Assembly (NCBI RefSeq): GCF_018448785.1
Contig: NZ_JAHCLU010000007.1
Coordinates: 62,001 to 126,000 of the forward strand
Direction of reading: 5' to 3'
From: Halomonas jincaotanensis
GTDB lineage: Bacteria > Pseudomonadota > Gammaproteobacteria > Pseudomonadales > Halomonadaceae
DNA length: 64,000 bases
Numbering within the stretch: position 1 is the stretch's first letter; each line of letters starts with the position of its first letter. Positions 15,477-25,423 of this stretch are shown here, piece after piece. Below the pieces are notes generated by a model. That model ran no database searches and was not told where the DNA came from. It worked only from the letters and a program-made list of their open reading frames with translations. Made by a program: the position numbers and the translations under genes.

Positions 15477-17579
15477 CTAACGCTTCTTCTGCGGTGGAAG
15501 ATCGGTGCACACGCCTTCGAAAAGTTCGGCGGCCATGCCCACCGATTCGCCCAGGGTCGGATGCGGGTGGATGGTCTTGCCGATGTCGACAGGGTCGCAG
15601 CCCATCTCGACGGCCAGACAGAGCTCGCTGATCAGATCCCCCGCCTGGGTACCGACGATGGCCCCGCCGATAATCCGATGGGTCTCCTCGTCGAACAGCA
15701 GCTTGGTAAAACCTTCGTCGCGGCCGTTGGCAATGGCACGACCGGAAGCGGCCCAGGGGAAAACCGCCTTGCCGTACTTGATACCCTCGGCCTTGCATTC
15801 GGTCTCGGTCTTGCCGGCCCAGGCCACTTCCGGGTCGGTATAGGCCACCGAGGGGATCTGGCGGGCGTCGAAGACGCTCTTCTGTCCGGCGGCGGCTTCC
15901 GCCGCGACATGCGCCTCGTGCACCGCCTTGTGGGCCAGCATCGGCTGGCCGATGATGTCGCCGATGGCGAAGATGTGCCCAACGTTGGTGCGCAACTGCT
16001 TGTCGGTGGCGATGAACCCGCGTTCGTCGACCGCCACCCCGGCGTTTTCGGCGCCGATCTTCTTGCCGTTGGGGGTGCGCCCGACCGATTGCAGGACCAT
16101 GTCGTACATCTGCGGCTCAGCGGGTGCGTTGTCCCCCTCGAAGCTGACCTTGAGGCCATTCTTCTGGGCTTTCACCTCGGAGGTCTTGGTCTTGAGCATC
16201 ACCTTGTCGAAGCGCGGCGTGTTGACCTTCTCCCAGACCTTGACCAGGTCGCGGTCGGCGCCGGCCATCAGCCCGTCGAGCATCTCGACCACGTCGATGC
16301 GCGTGCCCAGGCTGGCGTAGACCGTGGCCATCTCCAGGCCGATAATGCCGCCGCCGATGACCAGCATGCGCTTCGGGATGGACGTGAGCTCTAGGGCGCC
16401 GGTGGAGTCGACCACCCGGGGATCGTCGGGAACGAACGGCAATTTCACCGACTGCGAACCGGCGGCGATGATGCACTTGTCGAACTTCACCACCTGCTTG
16501 TCGCCGGTCTGCTCCTGGCCATCGCCGGTGGTCAGGGTAACTTCCAGGTGATGCGGGTCGAGGAATTTACCGACCCCACGCACGTTCTGGACCTTGCGTG
16601 CCTTGGCCATGCCGGCAAGCCCCCCGGTGAGCTTGCCGACGACTTTTTCCTTCCAGCCGCGCAGCTTGTCGAGATCGATGTCCGGTTTGCCGAAGGCGAT
16701 GCCGTGCTCGGCCATGGCATTGGCCTCGTCGGTGACCGACGCGACATGCAGGAGTGCCTTGGAGGGGATGCAGCCGACGTTCAGGCACACCCCGCCGAGA
16801 GTGGCATAGCGCTCCACCAGCACGGTCTTCATTCCCAGGTCGGCCGCCCGGAAAGCGGCCGAGTAGCCGCCCGGGCCAGAGCCGAGCACCAGCATCTCGC
16901 ACTCGATGTCGGCGCCGCCGCTATGGGTGGCCGCCTGGGGGGCGGGCGCAGCGGCCTTCTCTCCCGCGCCCTGTGCCGGGGCGGGTTGGGACGCGTGGGA
17001 TTTTCCCTCCGCTTCCAGCATCAGGATCGCCGAGCCTTTCGAAACCTTGTCGCCGACCGATACCAGCACGTCCTTGACCTTGCCGGCCTTGGGCGCGGGC
17101 ACGTCCATCGAGGCCTTGTCGGACTCCACGGTAATCAGCGGATCCTCGGCACGGATGGTGTCGCCCGCGCGCACCAGCACCTCGATGATCGGCACATCGC
17201 TGAAGTCGCCGATGTCCGGTACTCGAACCTCTTCCAGGCTGCCGCCGCCATAACCCCCACCGGCATCGCCGGGTGCGGCAGAGCCTTCCCCTTCTCCATG
17301 CACCGCCGGATGCGGGTCGTGGTCCGCGACCCGGGAATTGGTCTCGGCCGGTTCCAGCATCAGAATGGTCGAGCCTTCGGAGACCTTGTCACCCTCCTTG
17401 ACCTTGAGTTCTCCGACCGTGCCCGATTCAGGGGACGGCACATCCATGGAGGCCTTGTCGGTCTCCAGGGTGATCAGCGGGGTTTCGATGTCGATCGCAT
17501 CACCCGGCTTGACCAGCACCTCGATGATCTCGACATCCTTGAAGTCACCGATATCGGGAACCTTGATTTCGATTGCCAT
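15477..17579 (-). CDS. lpdA: Dihydrolipoyl dehydrogenase (E3) with two N-terminal lipoyl domains
   Basis: 700 residues, compared with about 475 for ordinary E3. ATG 17579 preceded by AGGGGAA; 14 bases after aceF. Two lipoyl domains precede the enzyme: acceptor lysines Lys42 and Lys155, each in DKASMDV. Pro/Ala/Gly linkers follow each. The flavoprotein part starts near residue 226 with the FAD motif GSGPGGYSAA and the redox disulfide GGVCLNVGC at Cys265 and Cys270, then the NAD motif GGGIIGLEMA and the catalytic IHPHPTLGE His near the C-terminus. Reoxidises dihydrolipoamide of E2 with NAD+. Lipoyl domains on E3 are known from Neisseria and some other proteobacteria, usually one rather than two. 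Confidence 0.95.
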   Translation of the reverse strand: MAIEIKVPDIGDFKDVEIIEVLVKPGDAIDIETPLITLETDKASMDVPSPESGTVGELKVKEGDKVSEGSTILMLEPAETNSRVADHDPHPAVHGEGEGSAAPGDAGGGYGGGSLEEVRVPDIGDFSDVPIIEVLVRAGDTIRAEDPLITVESDKASMDVPAPKAGKVKDVLVSVGDKVSKGSAILMLEAEGKSHASQPAPAQGAGEKAAAPAPQAATHSGGADIECEMLVLGSGPGGYSAAFRAADLGMKTVLVERYATLGGVCLNVGCIPSKALLHVASVTDEANAMAEHGIAFGKPDIDLDKLRGWKEKVVGKLTGGLAGMAKARKVQNVRGVGKFLDPHHLEVTLTTGDGQEQTGDKQVVKFDKCIIAAGSQSVKLPFVPDDPRVVDSTGALELTSIPKRMLVIGGGIIGLEMATVYASLGTRIDVVEMLDGLMAGADRDLVKVWEKVNTPRFDKVMLKTKTSEVKAQKNGLKVSFEGDNAPAEPQMYDMVLQSVGRTPNGKKIGAENAGVAVDERGFIATDKQLRTNVGHIFAIGDIIGQPMLAHKAVHEAHVAAEAAAGQKSVFDARQIPSVAYTDPEVAWAGKTETECKAEGIKYGKAVFPWAASGRAIANGRDEGFTKLLFDEETHRIIGGAIVGTQAGDLISELCLAVEMGCDPVDIGKTIHPHPTLGESVGMAAELFEGVCTDLPPQKKR

Positions 17580-17593
17580 GGTGTCGTTTCCCC

Positions 17594-19168
17594 TTACATC
17601 ATCATGCGCCGCATATCGGCGAGCAGGTTGGCGAAATGGACGTTGAAACGGGCCGCGGCGGCGCCGTCGATGACCCGGTGATCCCAGGACAGCGACAGGG
17701 GCAGCACGAAGCGCCAGTCTGACTGCTTGCCATCCGGCGAGACCTGCTTCCAGTAAGACCGACACACACCCATGATGGCGACTTCGGGGGCGTTGATGAT
17801 GGGCGTGAAATAGATCCCACCGATCCCGCCTAGCGAGGAGATGGTGAAACAGCCGCCCTGCATCTGGTCGGGCTTGAGCTTGCCGTCGCGGGCCAGCTTT
17901 GCCAGCGACCCCATTTCCTGGGCGATCTCGGCCACCCCTTTCTGGTCCGCATCGCGGATCACCGGCACCACCAGGCCGTTGGGCGTGTCGGCGGCGAAGC
18001 CGATGTGGTAGTAATGCTTGTAGATCAGGTTGTCGCCGTCCAGCGAGGCGTTGAACTCGGGGAACTGCTTCAGGGACGCGACCGCAGCCTTGATCATGAA
18101 CGCCAGCATGCTGACCTTGATGCCCGCCTTTTCGTTCTCCTTGTTGAACTGCACCCGGAAGGCTTCCAGGTCGGTGATGTCGGCCTCGTCGTGGTTGGTG
18201 ACGTGGGGAATTTTCACCCAGTTGCGATGCAGGTTGGCGCCGGAGATCTTCTTGATCCGGGAAAGCGGCTTGGTTTCCACCTCACCGAACTTGCTGAAGT
18301 CCAACTTGGGCCAGGGCAGCAGATCCAGGCCTTCTCCTCCGCCGGAGGGGGCCGCCGCGGCCGGTTGAGCCGCCGGTGCGCCGCCCTTGGCAAAAGCCTG
18401 GATGTCCTCGTTGGTGACCCGGCCCTTGAGGCCGGTCGGCGGCACGCGGTTCAGGTCTACGTCCAGTTCGCGGGCCGTGCGGCGAGCCGAGGGGCTGGCG
18501 TGAACCCGGCTGAAATCGGCAATCTGGCTGGTCGACGGTGCGCTGGAGGGGGCAGCCGCCGGTTGCGGTTTCTTCTCTTCGTCCCCGGCGGGAGCCGCAG
18601 GCTTTTCTCCCGCTCCCGCCCCTCTCTCCATCAGCAACACCAGACTGCCCTTGGAAACGTTGTCGCCGACCTTGACCTTGACCTCCTTGACGGTGCCGGC
18701 CTTGGGCGAGGGCACGTCCATCGAGGCCTTGTCCGATTCCAGAGTGATCAGCGGGTCCTCGGCCTGGACGTTATCACCGGCCTGGACATGGACCTCGATG
18801 ATCGGCACATCGTCGAAGTCGCCGATGTCGGGGACCGTGATCTCCTCGACCCCGCCACCGGACGGTGCCGGTGCCTCTCCTCCTTCCTCGGCGGAAGAAG
18901 GGGCAGGGGATGAGGGAGCGTCACCCTCACCCTCCGCCTCCAGCATCACAATCGTCGACCCCTCGGAGACCGTGTCACCGACCTTGACCTTGACCTCCTT
19001 GACCGTCCCCGCGGCAGGCGCGGGCACGTCCATGGAGGCCTTGTCGGATTCCACGGTGATCAGTGGGTCCTCGACCTGGACGCTGTCGCCAGCCTGGACG
19101 TGGAGTTCGATGATCGGGACATCGGTAAAGTCGCCGATGTCCGGTACCTTGATTTCTTGGATGGCCAC
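17594..19168 (-). CDS. aceF: Pyruvate dehydrogenase E2, dihydrolipoamide acetyltransferase
   Basis: 524 residues. Start is GTG 19168, decided by GGAGGAG 7 bases upstream and by the lipoyl domain beginning at residue 2; no ATG is nearer. Two lipoyl domains (Lys43 and Lys147 in DKASMD) separated by Pro/Ser/Glu linkers, then the E1/E3-binding domain around 223-260 (ASPSARRTARELDVDL), then the catalytic acetyltransferase domain with SWDHRVIDG near the C-terminus; His497 is the catalytic residue. Forms the core of the PDH complex, transferring acetyl from lipoate to CoA. Lies 17 bases after aceE and 14 before lpdA, so translated from one message. Confidence 0.96.
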   Translation of the reverse strand: MAIQEIKVPDIGDFTDVPIIELHVQAGDSVQVEDPLITVESDKASMDVPAPAAGTVKEVKVKVGDTVSEGSTIVMLEAEGEGDAPSSPAPSSAEEGGEAPAPSGGGVEEITVPDIGDFDDVPIIEVHVQAGDNVQAEDPLITLESDKASMDVPSPKAGTVKEVKVKVGDNVSKGSLVLLMERGAGAGEKPAAPAGDEEKKPQPAAAPSSAPSTSQIADFSRVHASPSARRTARELDVDLNRVPPTGLKGRVTNEDIQAFAKGGAPAAQPAAAAPSGGGEGLDLLPWPKLDFSKFGEVETKPLSRIKKISGANLHRNWVKIPHVTNHDEADITDLEAFRVQFNKENEKAGIKVSMLAFMIKAAVASLKQFPEFNASLDGDNLIYKHYYHIGFAADTPNGLVVPVIRDADQKGVAEIAQEMGSLAKLARDGKLKPDQMQGGCFTISSLGGIGGIYFTPIINAPEVAIMGVCRSYWKQVSPDGKQSDWRFVLPLSLSWDHRVIDGAAAARFNVHFANLLADMRRMMM

Positions 19169-19185
19169 TTTTCTTCTCCTCCGGC

Positions 19186-21864
19186 TCAGGCGTACAGGGG
19201 GTTGGGCTTTTCGGGGTCGATGCCGTATTGGGCGATGGCGTCCTTGACCTTGGCGCTCTTGAGCTTGCCTTCGTCGACCAGGGCCTGCAGCGCGGCCACG
19301 GTGACGTAATGACGATCCACCTCGAAGTGGCTGCGTAGGGCCTCGCGGCCGTCTGAGCGGCCGAAACCGTCGGTGCCCAGCACCTCGTAACGCCGCGGTA
19401 CAAAGGATCGGATCTGTTCGGCGAACATCCGGATGTAATCGGTGGAGGCGATGATCGGTCCTTCGGTGCCTTCCAGGCACTCCTCGACATGGCTCTTGCG
19501 CGGAGTGTCGCCGGGATGAAGCCGGTTCCAGCGCTTGACGGCGTGGCCGTCGCGGGCCAGCTCGTTGAAGCTCGGGCAACTCCAGACGTCGGCTGCTACC
19601 CCCCAGTCTTCGCGCAGCAGATCCACCGCGGCGATGACCTCCTGGAGGATGCTTCCACAGCCCAGCAGCTGAACTCGCGGGCTCTTGCTCTTGCCCTTGC
19701 CTCCCTCGGCCTTGCTGAGCGCGTACATGCCCTTGATGATGTCGTCTTCAGCGCCTTCGGGCAGTGCTGGATGGTGGTAGTTCTCGTTCAGCGTGGTGAT
19801 GTAGTAGAAGACGTTCTCCTGATCCTCGTACATGCGTTTGAGGCCTTCGCGCACGATCACCGCCACCTCGTAGTGGAAGGTGGGGTCGTAGGCCATGCAG
19901 TTGGGGATGAACTGGGCGAACAGCTGGCTGTGCCCGTCCTGGTGTTGCAAGCCCTCGCCGTTCAGGGTGGTGCGTCCCGAGGTGCCGCCGATCAGGAAAC
20001 CCCGCGCCAACATGTCGCCGGCCGCCCAGGCCAGATCACCGACGCGTTGGAAACCGAACATGGAATAGAAGACGTAGAACGGGATCATGGTGATCCCGTT
20101 GTTGCTGTACGACGTGGCCGCGGCGATCCACGACGACATGGCCCCGTCCTCGTTGATGCCTTCCTGCAGGATCTGGCCCTTCTGGTCCTCCCGGTAGGGC
20201 ATGATCTCCTCGGCATCCATGGGCACGTACTTCTGCCCTTCCGGCGCGTAGATACCGATCTGCCGGAACATGCCCTCCATGCCGAAGGTGCGCGACTCGT
20301 CGGCGACGATCGGCGTCAGCCGCGGCCCCAGGGTCTTGTCGCGGGCCAGGGAGACCATGATGCGTACCGTGGCCATGGTGGTGGACATGGTGCGCTCACC
20401 GGTGTCCCCCAGCACCTGCTTGAACATGTCCAGCGGGGGCGCCTTGAGCACATCGCCGTTGAGCCGGCGCTGGGGCAGGTAGCCGCCTAGTGCCTTGCGC
20501 TGCTCGCGCAGGAACTGCATCTCGGCGCTATCCTCGGGCGGCTTGAAGAACGCCGCCTTGGTGACCTGTTCGTCACTGAAGGGCAGGTCGAAGCGCTTGT
20601 GAAAGTACCTGAGGTGATCCTCACCCAGCTTCTTCTTCTGGTGGCTGATGTTCTGGCCCTCGCCGCCCTCGCCCATGCCGTAGCCCTTGACGGTCTTCAT
20701 CAGCAGCACCGAGGGCTTGTCCTTGGTGTTGACCGCCGCGTGATAGGCCGCGTAAACCTTCTGCGGGTCGTGGCCACCGCGGATAAGCTTGTAATAGATG
20801 TCGTCGTCCGACATGTGGGCGACCATTTCCTTGAGCTCCGGATACTTGCCGAAGAAGTGCTCGCGGATGTAGCCGCCGCCCTTGACCTTGAAGTTCTGAT
20901 ACTCGCCGTCGATGCATTCCTCCATGCGCTGGCGCAACAGCCCCTTGGTGTCCTTGGCCAGCAGTTCATCCCAGCCTGAACCCCACAGGCACTTGATGAC
21001 GTTCCACCCCGCGCCTCGGAAGTTGCCTTCCAGTTCCTGGACGATCTTGCTGTTGCCCCGCACCGGACCGTCCAGACGCTGCAGATTGCAGTTGACCACG
21101 AAGATCAGATTGTCCAGCTTCTCCCGGTTGGCCAGGGCGATGGCCCCCTGGGACTGGGGCTCGTCCATCTCGCCGTCGCCCAGAAACACCCAGACCTTGC
21201 GTCCCTCGGTGTCGGCCAGACCCCGATGGTGGAGGTACTTCATGAACCGTGCCTGATAGATGCCCATGATCGGCGCCAGACCCATGGACACAGTGGAGAC
21301 CTGCCAGAAGTCCGGCATCAGATAAGGGTGGGGATAGGAGGAGAGCCCCTTGCCGCCCGCTTCCACGCGGTAGTTCTCTAACTGCTCCTCGGAGAGCCGT
21401 CCCTCCAGAAACGCCCGCGCGTAAATACCCGGCGCGCAGTGGCCCTGCACGTAGATGATGTCGCCGCCGTGGCTCTCACTGGGGGCATGCCAGAAATGGT
21501 TGAAGCCCACCTCGTACATCACCGCCGAAGACGCATAGCTGGCGATATGCCCGCCCGGTTCGGCGGGTTTCTTGTTGGCGCGTACCACCATGGCCATGGC
21601 GTTCCAGCGCAGGTAGGCGGTCAGCCTTTGCAGTAACGCCTCGTCTCCAGGGAACTTGGCCTCCTTGTCGGGCGGTATGGTGTTCACATAGGGCGTGCGG
21701 GTGGTGTCGGGCGCTTCGGCACCGGTTCGGTAGGCTTCTTCCACCGCCTTGTGCAGCAGATAGGTGGCCCGCTCGGCGCCCACCCGCTCCACCACCACGT
21801 CGACGGCTTCCTGCCATTCCTGGGTTTCTTGTGGATCGAAGTCATCGTAGTTTTCAAATGCCAT
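19186..21864 (-). CDS. aceE: Pyruvate dehydrogenase E1, homodimeric type
   Basis: 892 residues, the usual length of the homodimeric gammaproteobacterial E1. Recognisable stretches: GGHIASYASSAVMYEVGFNH near residue 108, FLGDGEMDEPQSQGAI (the thiamine diphosphate motif GDGEMDE through the NCNLQRLDGPVRGN region), and GKSHVEE and SFVPRRYEVLGTDGFGRSD near the end. Decarboxylates pyruvate and passes the acetyl group to lipoyl domains of E2. Second main gene of the operon: maeB ends 36 bases upstream and aceF starts 17 bases downstream. Pyruvate made by malic enzyme therefore feeds straight into it. Confidence 0.97.
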   Translation of the reverse strand: MAFENYDDFDPQETQEWQEAVDVVVERVGAERATYLLHKAVEEAYRTGAEAPDTTRTPYVNTIPPDKEAKFPGDEALLQRLTAYLRWNAMAMVVRANKKPAEPGGHIASYASSAVMYEVGFNHFWHAPSESHGGDIIYVQGHCAPGIYARAFLEGRLSEEQLENYRVEAGGKGLSSYPHPYLMPDFWQVSTVSMGLAPIMGIYQARFMKYLHHRGLADTEGRKVWVFLGDGEMDEPQSQGAIALANREKLDNLIFVVNCNLQRLDGPVRGNSKIVQELEGNFRGAGWNVIKCLWGSGWDELLAKDTKGLLRQRMEECIDGEYQNFKVKGGGYIREHFFGKYPELKEMVAHMSDDDIYYKLIRGGHDPQKVYAAYHAAVNTKDKPSVLLMKTVKGYGMGEGGEGQNISHQKKKLGEDHLRYFHKRFDLPFSDEQVTKAAFFKPPEDSAEMQFLREQRKALGGYLPQRRLNGDVLKAPPLDMFKQVLGDTGERTMSTTMATVRIMVSLARDKTLGPRLTPIVADESRTFGMEGMFRQIGIYAPEGQKYVPMDAEEIMPYREDQKGQILQEGINEDGAMSSWIAAATSYSNNGITMIPFYVFYSMFGFQRVGDLAWAAGDMLARGFLIGGTSGRTTLNGEGLQHQDGHSQLFAQFIPNCMAYDPTFHYEVAVIVREGLKRMYEDQENVFYYITTLNENYHHPALPEGAEDDIIKGMYALSKAEGGKGKSKSPRVQLLGCGSILQEVIAAVDLLREDWGVAADVWSCPSFNELARDGHAVKRWNRLHPGDTPRKSHVEECLEGTEGPIIASTDYIRMFAEQIRSFVPRRYEVLGTDGFGRSDGREALRSHFEVDRHYVTVAALQALVDEGKLKSAKVKDAIAQYGIDPEKPNPLYA

Positions 21865-21900
21865 GGGTCGTGTTCCTTGGTTGGGTCGGAATTGTTTTAT

Positions 21901-24168
21901 TTATCGATCGGTCTGTGCCTCGACCACTGCGAAGGCGCTCATGTTGGCGATACCCCGGGCGGTGACCGAGCGGTTGAGCACATGAACCGGCTTGGCGGCC
22001 CCCAGCAGGATGGGTCCCACTGATACACCGTTGCCCAGTACCTTCAGAGCGGTAAAGGCGATGTTCGCCGCGTCCAGGCTGGGCATGATCAACAGATTGG
22101 CCTCGCCGTCGAGAAGCGAATCGGGCAGGATGCGCCCGCGCACGCCCGTGGACAGCGCCGCGTCGGCTTGCATTTCGCCGTCCACCACAAGATCCGGGGC
22201 ACGCTCCCGGATCAGCGCCAGTGCCTGGCGCATCTTCCCGGCACTGTCGAAGTCGGAACTGCCGAAACTCGAGTGGGAGACCAAAGCAGCCCGGGGCGTG
22301 ATGCCGAAGCGGCGAACCTGCTCCGCAGCCAGCAGGGTGATTTCGGCGATCTGATTGGCATCGGGGTCGTAATTGACGAAAGGGTCGGCGATGAACAGCG
22401 TGGCCCGTTCGAGGATCAGCAGTTGCAGGGCGGCCGCCGTGTTGACGCCCTCGCGCAGGCCGATGACGTCGAGCACCAGGCCCAGGTGCTCGCCGTAGGT
22501 GCCCACCGGGCCGGCGATCATGGCGTCCACATCGCCCCGGCGCAGCAGCATCGAGGCCAGGATGGTGGACCGGCTGCGGACTCGCTTCTCGGCGGCCTCC
22601 GGCTGTACGCCGCGCCTTCCCATCAGTATGTGGTACTCGCTGGCCAGTTCGGGGTAGCCGGAATAGTCCTGCGAGTCGATCAGCTCGAAATCGACGCCGG
22701 GCGTCACCGGCAGGCCCAATTCCTCGATGCGTGCCTCGATGACAGCCCGGCGACCGATCAGTACGGGTTTGGCATAGCGCTGACTGACGCAGACCTCCAT
22801 GGCACGCAGGACGCGCTCGTCCTCGCCTTCGGCATACAGCAAGCGGAGTGGATTCTGTCGAGCCCGCTCGAACACCGGCTCCATCACGTTGCCGGAGCGG
22901 TAGACCAGTTTTGACAGCGTACGGGTATACGCATCCAGGTCCTCGATGGGTCGAGCGGCCACTCCGCTGTCCATGGCGGCCTTGGCCACCGCCGGCGGGA
23001 TGGTGTCGATCAGGCGCGGGTCGAAGGGTTTGGGCAGAATGTACTCCGGGCCGAAGGTCAGCGCCTGCCCGCCATAGGCCACCGCGACCGTTTCCGGCAC
23101 CGTGGTGGTCGCCATGTCGGCGATGGCCATGACGGTGGCCAGTTTCATTTCCTCGTTGATGGTGGTGGCGCCGCAGTCCAGGGCGCCCCGGAAGATGAAC
23201 GGAAAGCACAGGACGTTGTTGACCTGATTGGGGTAGTCCGAGCGTCCGGTGGCGATCACCGCATCCGGGCGTACCGCCTTGGCATCCTCCGGCATGATTT
23301 CCGGGTGGGGGTTGGCCATGGCCAGGATCAACGGCCGATCGGCCATGGTCGCCACCATCTCAGCCTTGAGCGCGCCCCCGCTCGAGAGACCGAAGAACAC
23401 GTCGGCCCCGTTGACGGCATCGGCCAGGGTGCGGGCCTCGGTCTGGGCCGCATAGCGTGCCTTGTATTGGTCCAAGCCGTCACGGTGGGTGTGGATCACG
23501 CCGCTGCGGTCGCAGACCAGGATATTCTCCTTGCGTACCCCCAGAGCCACCGCGAGATCCAGACAGGCCAGGGCCGCGGAGCCCGCCCCGTTGCAGACCA
23601 GGCGGATGTCACCGAGGTTCTTTCCGACCACCCGCAAGCCATTGAGCAGGGCGGCCGCCGTTACGATGGCGGTGCCGTGCTGGTCGTCGTGGAAGACCGG
23701 GATATCCATCCGCTCGCGCAGACGCCGCTCGATCTCGAAGCATTCCGGTGCCTTGATGTCTTCCAGATTGATGCCGCCGAAGGTGGCCTCCAGACCGGCG
23801 ACGATCTCGATAAACTTGTCCGGGTCGCGCTCTTCGACCTCGATGTCGAACACGTCCACGTCGGCGAATTTCTTGAACAGCACGGCCTTGCCTTCCATGA
23901 CCGGCTTGGAGGCCAGGGCGCCGATGCTACCCAGCCCCAGCACCGCTGTGCCGTTGCTGACCACGGCCACCAGATTGCCGCGGGCGGTGTACTCGGCCGC
24001 CATCAGGGGGTCACGTTCGATCTCCTCGCAGGCCGCGGCCACGCCAGGCGAATAGGCCAGCGACAGATCTCGCTGACTGGCCATGGGCTTGGTCGCCTGG
24101 ATCGCCAACTTGCCGGGGCGGGGGAATCGATGGTATTGCAGGGCGCTGTCGCGTAGATCGTCGGCCAT
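21901..24168 (-). CDS. maeB: NADP-type malic enzyme fused to phosphotransacetylase-like domain
   Basis: 755 residues, ATG with GAGGAAAA upstream. Residues 1 to about 420 are the malic enzyme: [29 protein letters not shown], the metal and catalytic segment [10 protein letters not shown], and the nucleotide motif [10 protein letters not shown]. From about 430 to the end is a phosphate acetyltransferase-like domain, which in MaeB enzymes has no transferase activity but binds acetyl-CoA and inhibits the enzyme. Converts malate to pyruvate and CO2 with reduction of NADP+. Placed directly upstream of aceE, so malate-derived pyruvate goes on to acetyl-CoA, while acetyl-CoA would feed back on the fused domain. 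Confidence 0.95.
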   Translation of the reverse strand: MADDLRDSALQYHRFPRPGKLAIQATKPMASQRDLSLAYSPGVAAACEEIERDPLMAAEYTARGNLVAVVSNGTAVLGLGSIGALASKPVMEGKAVLFKKFADVDVFDIEVEERDPDKFIEIVAGLEATFGGINLEDIKAPECFEIERRLRERMDIPVFHDDQHGTAIVTAAALLNGLRVVGKNLGDIRLVCNGAGSAALACLDLAVALGVRKENILVCDRSGVIHTHRDGLDQYKARYAAQTEARTLADAVNGADVFFGLSSGGALKAEMVATMADRPLILAMANPHPEIMPEDAKAVRPDAVIATGRSDYPNQVNNVLCFPFIFRGALDCGATTINEEMKLATVMAIADMATTTVPETVAVAYGGQALTFGPEYILPKPFDPRLIDTIPPAVAKAAMDSGVAARPIEDLDAYTRTLSKLVYRSGNVMEPVFERARQNPLRLLYAEGEDERVLRAMEVCVSQRYAKPVLIGRRAVIEARIEELGLPVTPGVDFELIDSQDYSGYPELASEYHILMGRRGVQPEAAEKRVRSRSTILASMLLRRGDVDAMIAGPVGTYGEHLGLVLDVIGLREGVNTAAALQLLILERATLFIADPFVNYDPDANQIAEITLLAAEQVRRFGITPRAALVSHSSFGSSDFDSAGKMRQALALIRERAPDLVVDGEMQADAALSTGVRGRILPDSLLDGEANLLIMPSLDAANIAFTALKVLGNGVSVGPILLGAAKPVHVLNRSVTARGIANMSAFAVVEAQTDR

Positions 24169-24329
24169 ATGCTTTTCCTCACTCGTTGTTACTCGCTTTT
24201 CCTAGCGGCGACAGCGGCGTCGATACCGCTTTGCCACCAGCCATGTCGTCAGCGTCAGCGGGGCAAACGGGTGGAGCTGCGCCGAACCAGACAGCGGCTC
24301 GTCGCAGCAAAAGCGCCCGCCCCCTGGCA

Positions 24330-24563
24330 TCAGAACTGCAACCCGAGGGCGACGCCGCCGAGCACGTAAAAGAAGAACAAGGTGATCAAGGTGATCCCGA
24401 TGACGTCGAGTACGCTTCCCCCGAGCACGGGAATGGAGGTCGCGGCAGTCGCCATGTGACTGGTGACCTCGGTGAGGAAGAGCACGAGTGTGATCACGGC
24501 GGTGACCAGCAGCAGGATTGGCGACTGCTCATACTCTATCGGCTGGCGTGTTTGTTCAGCCAT
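24330..24563 (-). CDS. Mini-DASS ORF: internally deleted dicarboxylate symporter paralogue
   Basis: 77 residues, made of three pieces of the DASS carrier encoded at 13841-15463: the N-terminal MAEQ tail, the segment PILLLVTAVITLVLFLTEVT through IPVLGG, and the last helix ending VLGGVALGLQF. Two deletions (about 430 and 50 residues in the full protein) both keep the frame. The second SNT motif has become SHM, so transport is not expected. Two membrane segments remain. It stands 161 bases upstream of maeB on the same strand and could be the first gene of the operon or just a fossil. Ribosome site weak (CCGGAGACATTCCG region). Could be called a pseudogene; the open frame argues for caution. Confidence 0.6.
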   Translation of the reverse strand: MAEQTRQPIEYEQSPILLLVTAVITLVLFLTEVTSHMATAATSIPVLGGSVLDVIGITLITLFFFYVLGGVALGLQF

Positions 24564-24654
24564 CGGAATGTCTCCGGCGGTTGTTTTTCCTCATGCTAGT
24601 TCAAGAAACGAACAATGGCCTACCGAATGCGCTGCACACTCAACACCGAGGGGG

Positions 24655-25290
24655 TCACGCGAGCGCCTCGGCGATGAGTCGTTCGCCGTCGAGCAGCACG
24701 AACTCTCGGTTCACCAGCTCGCGCGCCTTCACCAGATGCTCGAGAGCAAGGGCCACGTTGGCCCGGGAGGCGCTGTTCTCGCCGCCGGTCTCCTCGAGCG
24801 AAGTGGCCAAGCGCTGGCTGGCTGGCTCATCGGTGAGGCGTCCCGGCTTGATGATCAGGAAAGGCACGCCGGAGGCGCGCAGGTAGGCGTCAGCGGCGAA
24901 CTTGGCGGCCATGTAGGGGCGCAGCTTTTCGGGGGCGGCCTGGGGGTCCTCGGCGCGCATGGCGCTGACCATCAGGAATCGCGCCACGCCTCCCTCACGT
25001 GCCAGGTCGACGGCGCGGATAGCACCGTAGAGGTCGATCAGCAGGGTCTTGTCGGGGCCGGTATGCGGGCCCGACCCCGCAGTGAAGAGTACCTGCTCGC
25101 AGCCGCCGTCGAAGGCGTGCGCGAAATCGCTCTCCAGGTCGGCGATTACCGTCTCGATGCCACGCGTCTCGAACCAGGGTTGCTGGACGGCATTGCGGAT
25201 CATGGCCCGGATGGGCTCGCCGTTTGTTCGGGCCAGCTCGCAGAACTGTTGGCCGATCTGTCCGTTGGCCCCAATCACCAAGGTCGTCAT
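24655..25290 (-). CDS. NAD(P)-binding Rossmann-fold protein, atypical SDR
   Basis: 211 residues, ATG with AGGAGG 4 bases upstream. Starts with the nucleotide-binding motif VIGANGQIGQQ (GxxGxxG). The rest, including FTAGSG, ARFLMVSAMRA, YMAAKFAADAYLRASG and IIKPGRLTDE, fits the YwnB/YtfG-like NAD(P)H-binding group (Pfam NAD_binding_10). The YxxxK-type pair is present in modified form (YMAAK). Substrate unknown; relatives are flavin reductase- or quinone-related or act as NADPH sensors. Separate from the maeB operon, about 90 bases upstream of the mini-DASS ORF. Confidence 0.82.
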   Translation of the reverse strand: MTTLVIGANGQIGQQFCELARTNGEPIRAMIRNAVQQPWFETRGIETVIADLESDFAHAFDGGCEQVLFTAGSGPHTGPDKTLLIDLYGAIRAVDLAREGGVARFLMVSAMRAEDPQAAPEKLRPYMAAKFAADAYLRASGVPFLIIKPGRLTDEPASQRLATSLEETGGENSASRANVALALEHLVKARELVNREFVLLDGERLIAEALA

Positions 25291-25423
25291 ATTGCCTCCT
25301 CGTTTCGCTGTTCAGGGCCGGCAGCTCTGCGTAGCCGTTGAGCCTCGGCGATGGGGTCAAACGGCAGTCTCTTCCTGGCGCCAGTGTTCAACGTGGCGCT
25401 GCGCACGCTGTTCTGCAGGCTCG

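Noticed and set aside
17594..19579. Extending aceF upstream into aceE
   Set aside because: The extra N-terminus is the frame-shifted aceE sequence; GTG 19168 with GGAGGAG is the natural start.
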